A stretch of 64,000 bases of DNA from Annulohypoxylon bovei var. microspora (taxonomy: Eukaryota > Ascomycota > Sordariomycetes > Xylariales > Hypoxylaceae), in contig MU405367.1 of assembly GCA_022836615.1 (NCBI GenBank), forward strand, positions 23,432 to 87,431, given 5' to 3'. The stretch's first letter is position 1; the number at the start of each line of letters is the position of its first letter. Below, piece after piece: positions 44,651 through 57,100 of the stretch. The notes beneath the pieces are model-generated. The model was not told the origin of the DNA, did no database searches, and was given only the letters and a program-made list of their open reading frames with translations. Position numbers and translations under genes: made by a program.

Positions 44651-46222
44651 CTACATTAGCCCAGGCGGCAATTTTCTAGCCCCGATAATAGTCTCTACCC
44701 CATAAGCCAATTCAAGAAGACTCTGCTCTTGATACTCAAGGCCGATGAATTCTATGCCAATGGGGAGCCCATCCTCAGTGAACCCGGCCGGCACCGAGAT
44801 GGCCGGATGCCGAATCACACTGGCGAGGAATGTATTGGTTGGGAAATCTTCTTGTCCATCCTTAATAAACCTGCTGCTCGTAGCATCTTCAAATCGTGGA
44901 GGTGGAACCCTCACGTCGGGTAGTGTGAGCGCATCAAGCCCGAGAGACGCAATAAGATGATCTATCTTGCGCTTGAACTCGTCCCGTTGTAGAATCCTGT
45001 CGAGATAGGTTGGGTCGTCTCTGGGGTCCTTTGGGCCATGTGCCATAGCGCATGTCATGCTTAAGTAAGGCTTGTCCGAAGTCTCGGGGATGATGTCTGC
45101 GATATCCTGCGGGAGGTGAGGTTTTGTTGCTAGAAAGCTGTTGATGTCGCTGCGCGACCTCTGCAAGTAGGTGAGTGGGTAAATCATGTAATGGTCGATA
45201 TTGTCGATGTGCACGTCGATGAAAGTCGTACCGGCATCTTGAAGCTTGTCGATTGCTGCCAACACAACTTGATTGACTGCCTTGCAATAGGGGTCTGATT
45301 CTGGACCGAACTTCTGTCTTACGACACCTATCTTCGCCCCCTTAATCTTCTGCAAGCCACCTGCCAGGAACGCGGTGTAACTGCCACCTTTGGGTAACCC
45401 GAGGGCAGCTGCAGTGGCCGCGACGCCCGTAAAGTCGTCTCTGGGGTCAAAACCAACCATGCAATCCAGCATAAGCGCGCAGTCTGTCACGGTTCGGGCC
45501 ATCGGTCCGGGTGTGTCTTGGACTTTGACCAAAGGACAGAAGCCTGTTCGTGAGATGAGCCCTGGAGTCGGACGAAGACCGACGATGTTGCAGAAGGATG
45601 ACGGTACCCTGATCGAGCCCCCGGTATCTTCGCCCACGGCCAAGATTGTGAAGTTGGCTGCAACAGCTGCGCCAGAACCCCCGGAGGACGCGCCAACATC
45701 ATGGTTGAGATTATAAGGGTTTTTAGTGAATTCGTCATTGTTCGCACTGTTCACACTAAACCAGACCGAAGCCCATTCCGCGAGCGTGGTTTTTCCTAGA
45801 ACCACAGCCCCGGCTTCTTTCAGCTTTGCGACTACGAAGGCATCTTCGTCAGGGACGTTGCCTTTGGCGACTGCCGAGCCATACGTCGTAACCATTCCCT
45901 TCGTATCAGCCTATAAGGTAGGTCTTGTCAGTTTAACAATCTCTTGTTGCTTTGGGTTTACCCATACTTGATCCTTCACTAATACGGGAATCCCATGGAG
46001 TTTCCCCTTAAGCTTGCCGTTCTCCTTCAGATAGTCATCAAGCGCAGCTGCTTCCTCGAGGGCTGTTGTTGATAGAGCCATTGTTGAGTTAATCCGTGGT
46101 CCATTTTTATCCCATCTTGCAATGCGATCGAGAAATGCCCCAGTGAGTTCCTTAGCGGAGAGTTTTCCATCCTTGAACCCATCTTGTGCTTGCGCTATCG
46201 TTATCTCACGGACATCAATCAT
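44651..46222 (-). CDS. amidase-signature family amidase
   Basis: Two exons, 46222-45968 and 45910-44651, giving 504 residues. All three catalytic elements of the amidase-signature family are present: Lys83 in IPVLVKDQ, the cis-Ser in GASSGGSG (S160/S161) and the nucleophile Ser184 in EDTGGSIR. These enzymes hydrolyse C-N bonds of amides, carbamates or acyl-ureas. The substrate cannot be read from the sequence. No signal peptide, so it is probably cytosolic. It lies just outside the hydantoinase/oxidase cluster (51.7-62.8 kb). It could supply an N-carbamoyl- or amide-hydrolysing step, but shared control is unproven. Confidence 0.92.
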
Positions 46223-46873
46223 GTCTGAAATATTTCTACGCGTCGACAGTACTTATACCTGCTAAGCTCGATTGAGAGTTAGGTACTTAGTTTAAAATCC
46301 GCGATGGTGAAGTTTTAATCCTTTATCTTGGAGTCGAGTCGTTCAGATTTAACCCCTCCCCTCTTGGAAAAAGCCAATCGTAGGCGGAGAATACAAGGTA
46401 GGAAAGCATCAGGAGGTTGCATCAAGCAATCTGACACACCCACCTATATTTTTGGTTAATATTCGATGCAAGAGGCTGTAAGTTAAGCGCGAAGATAATT
46501 ACTACATTTTTCACTGAGAGCCTTGGAGTTTAGTAGGAAAGTAAACGGGTCGCAAGCCAATGTCTAGAGAGGTAGGTAACGGCTTACTCCTATTACGAAA
46601 GTCAAGTTCAAATGTTTCGCGCATCTAATCCTGGGTCAGGGCTACCAGGGGATGTAAATTGGCGGTTAATCACTAAATTTTGAACGAAGTTTCAGCAGAG
46701 AGATCACTATTAGGCCTAAAGCTTAGCCTTAGACTGGGCAGGGGTCGCGAAAGATGTGGGGAGGGCCTTGTGCTTGGGTGATCCATTCATCAATCTGTTA
46801 GCGAAGACTTGGTTGATAGAAAGAGCTGTGAATAATCCTTGGACCGAGATATGAGGTCAAAATGACCTGTCTC
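46223..46873. other. intergenic, no gene seen
   Basis: Upstream region of the amidase gene and 3' flank of the zinc-finger/phosphotransferase gene. No coding signal noticed. Confidence 0.5.
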
Positions 46874-49758
46874 CTATCCTTCTTTCTCGAGTACTTCCAC
46901 TAGTTTCTCAATCTTCTCGCGCCGTGAATCACTCACCGCTTGACTCCACTCCTCTTCTACCCAGGCATCCACTCCCTTCTCGGTCGTCTCGCTACCCAAT
47001 AAAGAGAGTACGGCCCCGATCATCCCTATGGCTTCACTCCTTGGAGATCCTGATGCAAGCCCAAAGTGGTATCGCCTAGCAAGATCGCTTCCGCACGCAA
47101 GTTCTGCTAGGTCATCTCTCCCTTTCTGCCTCAATCTCTCTGCTATCAGTCTATCATCCGCGCTAAGTCCTGCAGAGCCACCGTACAATTCACTCAGATC
47201 AGCTGTAATTAGAGAAGGGCCAAAGGCCTCGCACGCCGGGACGAAACGTGCAAACTGCCAATCAATAATAGCGGTGATGTTGTAGTCTTCGTCAACAAGC
47301 AAGTGATCTCCTTTGTCATCGACATGCTTGAGGAAGAACCCGTCAGTGGACGCAGGAGCCGCGGCTAGGGCCGGAGCAGCCCGGTCTTTAAGTAGTCCAT
47401 AGAAGAGGAAGGCCTCCTTAGAGTATTCTGGGTATAGTTGTCCATCGGCAATTAAATCAAGGTGAAGGTCTGCGATAGAGGTAAAATATTCGAGTGGATC
47501 AGCGAAGGGCCCATGTTTCCCGAGTGACAGGAATCGATTGCTCGCGATGGCGGCCTCTTTCGTCTCCTTGTCGCATAGAAGAAGGGAACAAGCTTGTTTC
47601 CTGGGAAAACGACTGATTTCAAGGAGGATGTCAACGTATTGATTGTAGACATGTGATTTTTGTTCAGCTGTTGCCACTTGAGCATAAAAAGGTCGTCCAG
47701 ACATAGCATCCTCAAGTATGTAGCCTACCCCGACCAAGTTGCCAGGGTTAGAAGAAAGTCCAAATCCGTGAGCTTTGGGAGCTGGCACATTGAGACCTTC
47801 CAAGAACTTCAAGGTTGCATACTCACTCTCAATTAGATAATCGACAAGATCCGGGGGGATATCGCCAAAAGCTGTAGTTCGAGGAATTCGGGCAAGCCAC
47901 CTAACTCCATCGTCAAAGACAATCCAGCAGTGATAATTCGCGCCGCCCATCATAGCGTCGCTTCCCAGATGCTCCCCGGGATAGAACCTGCAGGGCATTC
48001 CGTTGCGGAGAGAACTGGAAATGCATTCAAGTTCATGAACATTCAATTGGGTAAAAAGTGCCTCGACTTCGTTATTGATCCCCATTTCCCAAGTAGCATC
48101 ATCAAGCTAGGATCATGTTAGTGAGTGTAGTAAAATAGGTAACGCCGGGTAAGAATATTTAGTAGATACTTACAAGGGCAGCAGACGGGCAATTATGATG
48201 TCGGGGGAGAATATGGACAGCACATAGATGTCTCATACAGGTTTGGCAGCTTCGGCCGCGGACGCTTGGGCGACCACAGTTCGCCCAGGAGCAAGTTGCA
48301 AAACGAGGAACTTCCATTGTAGGCAACGACTGAACCGTTAGACCGGGTGGCACATCTAGCGATGCCTGCAAGAGAACGGCTAGTCGAGTATCACTTTCCC
48401 ATTGCATTAAGCGAGCCTGTCGCCATTCTTGCCACTCAGGCATAGTGTCATCAAAAGTAACCACAAGGCCTCTAAAGACGTCGATAGCCTCATCCTTTGT
48501 GAGATCCAATCCCATCCCTATACCGAAGATGAATCGTCGCATCTCATCTGATTCGAAGTAGCAGCGCGGTATTCCACGACGCCGCAACTCTCGGCCTAAG
48601 ACTTTATCATCCTCGCTTAGCCCTGGCTTTCCGGTGAAGAGATTGTTAGTGTCGGCAGACACAAGTGATGGACCAAAAGCTTCGTATAGTGGAACCGCCC
48701 TCGCAAAACTCCAGTCAATGATGCCAGTAATTCGAAAATCATCGTCTATAAGAATGTGGTCTCCCTTGTCGTCCATATGTTTTAAGAAAAAAGGCCCAGA
48801 GTTAAGGTCCTGCCATTTTTGGAGCCAATGACCTGTCTGGATCTGTTCCACCAGGAATTTGAATATTAAGTACGCCTCAACCGAATAGGGGGAAAATAGT
48901 TGGCTGTCAGCGATGAGTTCAAGATACATGCTAGCCCAGGAGCTATAAAATTGATCTGCATCCTCAAAAGGACCTATGCAAGGCAGCGTTCCAGTCCTAT
49001 CGCTCGCAACGGGGCCTACTTCGATATCCCCGTTTGCGCCAAATCTTAATGACCCAATTTTGTCGAGGGGATGTTTGCTCAAAACACAAAGGATGTCAGC
49101 CCATTGGCCTAAAACCATTGATCTTTGATTTTCCGAAGCCGCGTGCGAGTCGAAGGGTCGGCCAGGTAATTTGTCGATAATCATATAGGAGACACCTACT
49201 TTATTTCGTGGATCATTACGTAGCCCGTACCCGTGAAGTCGTGGTGTAGGTATGTTGCCAAGAGATTCTAGCCATCGGAGTGTCGCGCACTCACTGAGTA
49301 ATATTTGATTGCTGAGTTCATCATCGAAAGACGTATACCTCTCTCGGAGGATTCGGGCCAGCCAGACAGTACCATTTTCAAATATAAGCTGAAGATGGAT
49401 ATGCATACCGCCCATGTGACGACGCCCTAGAGGATCTTCATCGTCTAGTCGACATTCTTGGCCACCAGATAGCTCCTTTGCGAGCTGTAGAAGGGCCGTG
49501 TAGTCTGTCTTCTGACTGAGGGTGACTAACTCTGCCGTCTGGGCCGCCAGCCAGGCGTCATCGTCGAGGGGTTGTTTCTTATACCAATGTTAGACCAGAG
49601 GCTCTATGCACAGATAATAGAAATATTACTTTACATGTGTGCAACGTAGAGCTAATGTGTGCTGCACAATACATGGACTCGCATTGCTCACAGCCACCGA
49701 TGTCAATGGAGGCAGCGTTGGGGCATTCAGCTGTGGCGCAGTTCCAAAATCTAACCAT
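46874..49758 (-). CDS. tandem two-module protein: zinc finger-APH-zinc finger-APH
   Basis: Exons 49758-49630, 49577-48174 and 48106-46874, all in phase 0, giving 921 residues. Finger 1 has C7-x4-C12-x10-C23-x2-C26-x4-C31-x2-H34-x5-H40-x-C42. Finger 2 has C472-x4-C477-x9-C487-x2-C490-x4-C495-x2-H498-x5-H504-x-C506. Both resemble AN1 fingers, which usually begin C-x2-C. Each is followed by an intron, then an aminoglycoside-phosphotransferase-like kinase domain. The key segments are FFLKHMDDKGDHILID...IIDWSFA in module 1 and FFLKHVDDKGDHLLVD...IIDWQFA in module 2. The usual catalytic HxD loop is altered to KHxDDKGDH in both. Substrate unknown. The alternative is two adjacent genes. I prefer one, because the frame runs from APH1 into finger 2, and the 67-base intron has a CTAAC branch and a clean acceptor. 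Confidence 0.78.
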
Positions 49759-50534
49759 GACTTCAATTGTAAGAAGTGTGGGCGGAATTTGTTGGGAAGT
49801 AGGAATGAAGGAAATAGCCTGCGACATGTAAAAGTTTATCAAGGCAATGGGCCAAATTGAATAGGGCAAACTTGAGACAGATCACACGCCACAAACATCA
49901 TCTCGCGCACCCAGGTAGTTGGTAACACAATGACGAGAAAAATAACTGACGTTGTGCATCTTGTAACGGCGTATGGTGCATGAGCAATATCAAAACCCCC
50001 ACCCTTTGAGTCCTCTTCTATCCCCGCAATAAGTACGAAGTAAGAGTACGAAAAAACAATATCTTAGCCAGTTAATAACGAAAATTGCGTTCCAATATTA
50101 TAGCCATGATTCAAGATATAGTTTCTTACATTAATTTTAACCACAATGCTCATAACATAACTAGGTGCGTTAATATAATTATATAAGCTAATATTTAAAA
50201 TAAAATACGGCGGACGGAAACCGTCGTTAATGATGAGCTGTAAAAACCGTAACCTTAGACGCCACATTTCCCAAACTTAGGTAGGCTGGCATTTTAATCT
50301 ATTTAATATCAAGGAATTGTTTGTTAATTGATAATAATAATGAAGACCATTATCCTTGCAATCTTATGACTGCTTAGGTACATTTGTGAGGTCTCTCAAC
50401 TATAAAACTATGGGCTCTCGGGGCTGAACCTTTGCCTCCATCTTCCTTCATTCTTCACTTAACCTCAAGCCTACAGCTCAACCTACCAACTGCTATCGAA
50501 GCATCACTTATACCCTCTTCTTCACAACGAAAAA
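49759..50534. other. intergenic, AT-rich
   Basis: Divergent upstream region of the tandem zinc-finger gene (minus) and a small Cys-containing frame (plus). The last about 100 bases are CT-rich (CCATCTTCCTTCATTCTTCA), like the leader of an expressed fungal gene. Confidence 0.5.
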
Positions 50535-50714
50535 ATGCACAACATCACTGCTACGCCTCTTGTTAACCAAGCTCAGGTGCCTATAGCCCCGCTGGTTGAC
50601 AACATTGCCAGTAGCCAGCGTTGTTGCGTAAAAGATTGCAACAGCTGGGCTACGGCTGGATCCCGTTTTTGCGCTGCTCGTATGTACGCTCGTAATAAGC
50701 CAAATTACTTGTAA
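50535..50714 (+). CDS. short Cys-containing protein (59 aa), hypothetical
   Basis: An ATG in good context (GAAAAAATG) follows a CT-rich leader. The 59-residue product ends RCCVKDC...SRFCAARMY...NYL. The spacing C30-x4-C35-x10-C46-AAR echoes the first cysteines and the CAAH end of the finger in the neighbouring gene, but the central CxxC and the His ligands are missing. It may be a degraded copy of that finger or an unrelated small protein. A further 3' exon is possible, since the last codons overlap a GTAATC donor-like site. No known function. Confidence 0.35.
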   Translation: MHNITATPLVNQAQVPIAPLVDNIASSQRCCVKDCNSWATAGSRFCAARMYARNKPNYL

Positions 50715-51664
50715 TCTAACCCTATGGTTTTTAGACAAGAAGTAAACCTGTCGAATTTACTACCTTTTGGGACTTATGTTGTTGCCATATTGATACAGAA
50801 TACACGAAGCTTAAATTGATTCTGCCACTCTTTTATTTATTGCTTGATGGGCGATTGGGTTGATTTCTAAGTTCACTGTTAACGGAGTGTCTCTTTATTA
50901 GCAAAAAGGAGAGAAGGGACTGAAGGGGCCTTTAAGGGAGGAGGAAACTGCAAGAATATCCCAACTACTATCGTTCCTTTTTTAAGTATAAGTACCTAGG
51001 CGTCGTAAATAAACGAATCGGCCATTTAACCCCGCACACGTATGGCTTTCTTATGAAACAAGCCAGGTGAAATTCGATCGAATCAGTGTATTACTTATAA
51101 GCTACCTAGGTGGTTAACAACTAACATAAGTACCTAATGTAACATAAAATTTCTGCAGGAGGGTGGACCTTCTTATAAGGTAGATTATGCAAGTGACCTG
51201 AATACTAATCGCCGTGGTCTCCGCGAATTTGCGTAGGTGAAGCAAACTGTAGCTAACGTTAGTTAAATATTACAGAATCGTAACAATGATGACTAGGCAC
51301 CTAGGTACTTACTTAGGTAGGTGAGAATCATACGATGAGTACTGCGCAAATAGGGATATTCGCAAGTAATTCGCAAGAGGAAGCCTCTCCAGGAAATGCA
51401 AAACCGATTCTCGCGTCCACTCTTAGCTTAAGTAAGCAAGTTGAACATATTCTTGAGATCTTAAAACTTTATGCTACCCGAGGGTGGCATAATAGCCTAG
51501 CCCGAGTTTTAACCGCCTTGTCGAATCACCTGTTTGCTCTATCCGCTATTGGGGATTGCGTCACTTGCTTAATTGGCTTGAGCGGTCGGGACCCTCACTG
51601 TGTGCCTAATTCTAACCACAAAGCCTTTTAGTCCTAGCTACAGCGATGCTGTTAATCGGATATC
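50715..51664. other. intergenic, no supported gene
   Basis: A plus-strand frame at 51335-51631 (98 codons) has no recognisable feature and overlaps nothing. I do not call it. TACCTAGG-like motifs recur here. Confidence 0.45.
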
Positions 51665-53781
51665 TCATCCGAAATCTGCACTTGGGGAATCGAAAATATC
51701 TTGGAAATTGAACGAGTTTCCGACCTCATTATTGGAACCTGGCCACTGTGATGCTGCGATAAGGTATTCAGCGAACTCGAAAGGTTCATCTGGAAAGATA
51801 CTGGTAGGTTCTTCAGCCCGCCAGGCTGTTGTAGAGAAAGGCATTTGTTGTTTTAGGGCGTTAATTTCGCTGCCTAGTGGCGGCTGGGCACTGTGGCCCT
51901 GATCTCTGGCCACTAACCACTTCAATGTTGCCGCCGAGAGAGATTCAAAGGCGTCCCTGCACCCGCATGCGTCGGGAAAACGCTCCGCTAGGGCCGTGAG
52001 GGTACTCGCGCAGTCCTGCGCCGTGGTTACGATATCGAGAATGCGCCCTTTGTCCCGAACATCCGCTGATTCCCATATACAATATATCATGATCAACCCC
52101 GCAAGGAAAAGGCTGTGAACAGTTTGCCAGATGACGCAAATCCGGCCATCTCTTTGCAAAGTTTTGATCGCTTTGATTAATTGGCATGCCGCGTCGAAAC
52201 ATGTCTGCAACGATTCTGTCGTGGGATGCGGAACCAGGGGGTTGGGTCGATGGAGCAACAAGACGCCGTTAAGCCACATAGCGTCCCACCAACCTTGGTG
52301 TGAATAAATACTATCCGGATCCGCTTTAGATATATCAGGTATTTCGTCCTTCCAAGCACAGAGTCGCGGCTGAATATCGCGAAACCATAATGCATAGTTG
52401 GCGCGAGGGTAAGCTAATGTTGCCCCTTGAAGCTGATGATAGAGCACGTGTTTAATCTCCGACTGAAGCTTATACAGACTAATTATATGATTGGCCATAC
52501 GTTGACCATGAACCTCAGTCGCGCTCATATTTTGGGAGGAATAAGGATCTGGAGAGCCGACGTTGATGCTTTGATCAACAATGCCAAAGGGTCTTCCGAG
52601 GGTAACCGCGAGAAGGCGGTCGAATCGATAGGAGGCCCAGAATAGTCTCCGTCTGTCGTTGAGGACCGTCTGGGGCAAAGCGAGAATGACATCCGTTTCC
52701 CAGTGTAAGCCAAGATCAATACATAAACGTATAGCTATACCGGTCAGTTGCCATAGACTTCCTTTGCTAGGATTGAAGGCGATATACTGCGCTAACAGCA
52801 ATACCACTGTTAAGGTCTCGAGGTCGCTAGATGAGTATGAGAGAAGTTTATCAACACATCGAAGAGCCGAATTGAAGCAACCTTCGCTCTGAGGAGGCCT
52901 TGACCCCCCTGCTACCGGTAAGCTACAGAGCCCGACAGCGAAAACCATATAGGCGATGAATAGATCTCCTTCTGCGACCCCCGAAAAGTCAGGCCGATGA
53001 GATTCGAACGCGCCGTACACGCGTTCCAGGACTTCATTTACTTTTGATCTTGTTAGTATTGGTACATGTGGTGTTCGGTGTCGGAAATAGACGTCTGCAA
53101 TATGTTGAGCTGCGTGGCGAGGAGGTAGTGACGATGTGATGATAGATGGTGGTGCGGCCATCCGACGTGATCCACTTGAAGTGCTCGGGGACATTGGAAT
53201 CGCGACATCGGTTTTCACGCACGCAAGAACCATCTTTGCGAACGTGACGCCGCTGCTCGTCCCCATGAACTTCGGTTGGCTGCCGCTATCCAGCATAACC
53301 AAGCCCATTGACTTGACAACTTCCTGGGGATCCGATGCGGTTGATTGCACCGTCGACGCGCCAATGGGTGAACTGACGCTCTGGTGATCATCTTGGCTAG
53401 CCGGAATCGGACTGGTAGATATCATGGTCGTGGACACGCTCTGTCTCCTAAGACTATCGAGCTCAGATTTGAGTTGCCTGACTTCCGCCTCGAGGATCGA
53501 CACGTAATTACGTGGGATCTCGGCCTGCTTCTCGCTGTCGTAAGCTAGACAAGCTACCTGCGCAGTCTCGCAGCTTGAACATTTTGGATAGCGTAGATCA
53601 CACTGAGAGCGCCAGAAGGTAATTGAGGTTAGATGGTATTTCTACGCGCGATAGACAATTCTATTTGGTGGTGGCTTACCCGTTGTTTCCTCCTACGGCA
53701 CCTCACGCACGCGTTTGTGCTTCTGCTGAGCCTAGTCGACAATGCTCTATTTGGACTACGAGAATGCATTGGATCTCCCAT
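51665..53781 (-). CDS. Zn2Cys6 transcription factor, likely cluster regulator
   Basis: Two exons, 53781-53680 and 53602-51665, giving 679 residues. The binuclear cluster is split by the intron: ACVRCRRRKQR | CDLRYPKCSSCETAQVAC, spacing C-x2-C-x6-C-x6-C-x2-C-x6-C, at about residues 25-52. A dimerisation coiled coil follows (SILEAEVRQLKSELDSLRRQ). The fungal-specific domain follows further on (YRFDRLLAVTLGRPFGI, ALRCVDKLLSYSSSDLETL). It is transcribed divergently from the hydantoinase/oxoprolinase gene, with 401 bases between the starts. It is therefore the obvious candidate regulator of the catabolic cluster. The start at 53781 is chosen; an in-frame ATG at 53799 is possible. Confidence 0.92.
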
Positions 53782-54182
53782 GACGCATGACCGGATCATC
53801 AACCGAACCACTCAACTTGGATCTGGGTACTGTGTTTTCTGGTGTCTGATGATCGAATAAGGTGAAATTATCAGACCGGACCGACCTGTTTCTATTTCGT
53901 AAGCATCGCAAATAACCCGTCGAGTCCTTATCAGATGTCGGCTGGAGCCGGTGGATCCGTGGGTACCATCGTGGGGCAATTTCGCTTACATCCGCTTCAA
54001 GAAAAAGGGGTTCCACTACTTCGGACGGATTGAGCCGACTAGTATCCCTACTACACTTTGCCTAAAATGCCACCTATAACAAATATCAACATGTGACGAG
54101 GTGGTGTCTAAAGGTCATCGAATTAACTTATTCTCATTGTCTCTTTTCTAAAGGCTCAGGCTGATCAAGCATCACTACCATC
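53782..54182. promoter_or_regulatory. divergent promoter, with a CGG-N10-CCG / CGG-N6-CCG site
   Basis: The shared 401-base region between the Zn2Cys6 regulator and the hydantoinase/oxoprolinase gene contains inverted CGG triplets at 54022-54037. These read CGG-N10-CCG (54022-54037) and, nested, CGG-N6-CCG (54026-54037). Such inverted triplets are typical Zn2Cys6 sites; N10 is the Put3-type and N6 the Ppr1-type spacing. Binding is not shown. Confidence 0.4.
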
Positions 54183-57100
54183 ATGCCGCACGCGACGACA
54201 GAGCCCAAGATCGATATCTTCATCGATGTGAGTACCCTAATAGCCGAGCAATCACACTCAATACCCCTTACTTACGAATCAGCGTGGTGGAACTTTTACG
54301 GATTGTGTCGGGATCTCCCAGAGTGGCGGGAAGGATGACATCGTGATCAAATTACTTTCAGTCGACCCGGGCAACTACGAAGATGCGCCTACAGAAGGCA
54401 TCCGTCGGATCCTCGAGAAGTTCACTAGCCGGCCGCACTCAAGAGATACCAAACTTAGTTCTGATTGTATCGGTGTCATCCGGATGGGAACGTGAGTATT
54501 CCCAAAATTAGAATGTTATTATGATTCTAAGACTTTCAACAGGACGGTAGCTACTAACGCGCTACTCGAGAGAAAAGGGGAGCGCTCTGCTCTGTTGATA
54601 ACTGAAGGCTTCCGCGATGCATTAGAAATTGGCTACCAGGCAAGGCCAAAGCTTTTTGACCTCGCCATAAATAAGCCTGATGTGCTTTATTCAGAAGTTG
54701 TCGAGGTTGAAGAACGAGTCACGATGGAAGATTCAACTAAAGACCCCTTTCAATACAGAATCGAAATCGAGTCTGATCCCGCATTAAAAGTTGGTCAAAG
54801 CGGTGATATAATCCGAGTTCTTAAGCCACTTAACATCGGGAGTACGAAGAATTCGCTTCAGGAACTGTTTGCAAGGGGGTATAGAAGCATATGCATCTGC
54901 TTAGCACACAGTTACAGTTTCCCTGACCACGAAAACACAATACGAGACCTTGCGAGGGAAATAGGATTCACGAGTATATCGGCATCATCAAACTTGATCC
55001 CGATGATAAAACTGATATCGCGCGGTATGAGCGCTACGGCAGATGCATATCTAACCCCTGAAATCAAGAGATATATCTCAAACTTCAGACGTGGCTTCAA
55101 GGACGGGCTTGAGTCCACCAGATGCCAGTTTATGCAGAGTGACGGTGGACTTGTTGATGTAGAAAGATTCTCGGGGCTACGTGCCATTCTATCCGGACCC
55201 GCTGGAGGTGTAGTAGGATATGCTAAGACTTCATGGCATCCCGAAGACAATACACCAGTCATAGGCTTTGACATGGGGGGTACGTCAACAGATGTTAGTC
55301 GTTATGCTGGCGACTACGGCCACGTATTTGAAACCACCACTGCCGGCGTTACAATTCAATCACCCCAACTTGATATCAATACTGTCGCTTCTGGTGGAGG
55401 CAGCATACTCGATTGGAAAAATGGGCTGTTTACTGTAGGACCAGAGAGCGCCTCAGCTCACCCTGGTCCGGCCTGCTACCGTAAAGGCGGTCCATTAACA
55501 GTGACGGATGCGAACCTATTCCTCGGTCGACTCCTTCCGGAATACTTCCCTGCTATATTTGGACCCGGAGAGAATCTACCACTCGATTATGAAGTCACGA
55601 AGAACAAATTCATAGACCTTACCAACTCAATCAACTTAGAATCCGCGATTAATAAGACCCCAGAAGAGGTTGCCCTCGGATTTCTTGCCGTAGCTAACGA
55701 AGCTATGTGTCGCCCTATCCGTGCTCTGACTGAAGGTAAAGGATACCACACATCAGCTCATCGCCTTGCCGTATTTGGAGGGGCTGGGGGGCAGCATGCC
55801 GCATCCATCGCCAGGAACCTAGGGATACACACCGTTCTTATCCATAAATATTCTAGTATTTTATCGGCATACGGAATGGCACTCGCAAACCTGGTGGAAG
55901 AAGTTCAAGAGCCATCCTCGTTAGTTCTAGGCCCATTATCAGCCGCCGAGATTTTTGAAAGATTTGAATCCCTAAAAGAGCGCGCGATACGAGGCCTCCT
56001 ACTGCAGGGGGTTTCCTCTACGAAGCATATCGAAACTCAGCAATTCCTGAATCTACGCTATGAAGGCACTGATACACAAATGATGGTATCACTACCACAA
56101 GACGGAGACTTTCGACGAGCATTTGAGGAACTTCATCAACAAGAGTTTTCCTTCTTATTACCTTCCCGTGATATCATAGTTGATGACATCCGTGTCCGTG
56201 GGATTGCGAAAGAATTTGAACGTCAGTCGCATAATGTCTACAAGGAGCTAGCCGAAACCGAGACGCGACCAGCACCATCCTACGAGAAACTTGCAAAAAC
56301 GTACTTTGCCAACGTTGGGTGGGCCGATACCCCTATTTATCTACTCCAGAATCTTCAGCCGGGAGATCAGATTGAAGGACCTGGCATTGTAATTGACAAC
56401 ACGCAGACAATCATTGTGACGCCGTTTTCAATTGCTAAGGTCTTATCTGAGCATATTATATTAAGTGTAGGCTCACAGAGCCAAGCAATATCGCCGCAAT
56501 CACTGTTCTTAAGAGACCCAGATCCGGCCCAATTATCCATATTTGGTCACCGTAAGAAACCATATCATTCTTCCTATTTGTATTGTGACGACTAATAGAT
56601 AGAATAGGGTTTATGTCTATTGCCGAGCAGATGGGAAGGACTCTACAGAAGACAGCCGTTAGCATTAACATTAAAGAAAGGTATTCTCTTTCACTCACTT
56701 TTGATACTCGCTCTAACTCACTCCAGGCTTGACTTCTCCTGTGCTATATTTGGTCCTAGTGGTGATCTAGTGGCTAATGCGCCCCGTAAGTGAATCGAAC
56801 ATCTTGTGTTATAATAGTTAGAGCTAACCTCTCTAGATGTCCCTGTTCACCTAGGAAGTATGGCGTACGCGGTGAAATATCAGCATGAACGATATGGTAC
56901 CACGCTTAGACCAGGCGACGTTCTAGTATCCAACCACCCGATCGCCGGTGGAACACATCTTCCTGACATTACAGTCATAACTCCAGTATTTGACCCAAGT
57001 GGTAAAGATATCATATTTTACACTGCTTCCAGAGGCCATCATAGGGATATCGGTGGCTTTGAGGGTATTTCAGGCAATGCTAATGCCACCGAGCTGTATC

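Noticed and set aside
48159..49415. Stand-alone APH gene starting at the ATG at 49415
   Set aside because: The frame continues upstream to 49577 and joins a finger exon; starting at 49415 would cut off the conserved N-terminal part of the kinase domain.
51335..51631. 98-codon plus-strand frame
   Set aside because: No recognisable features, no expression-like leader and no paralogue in the window.
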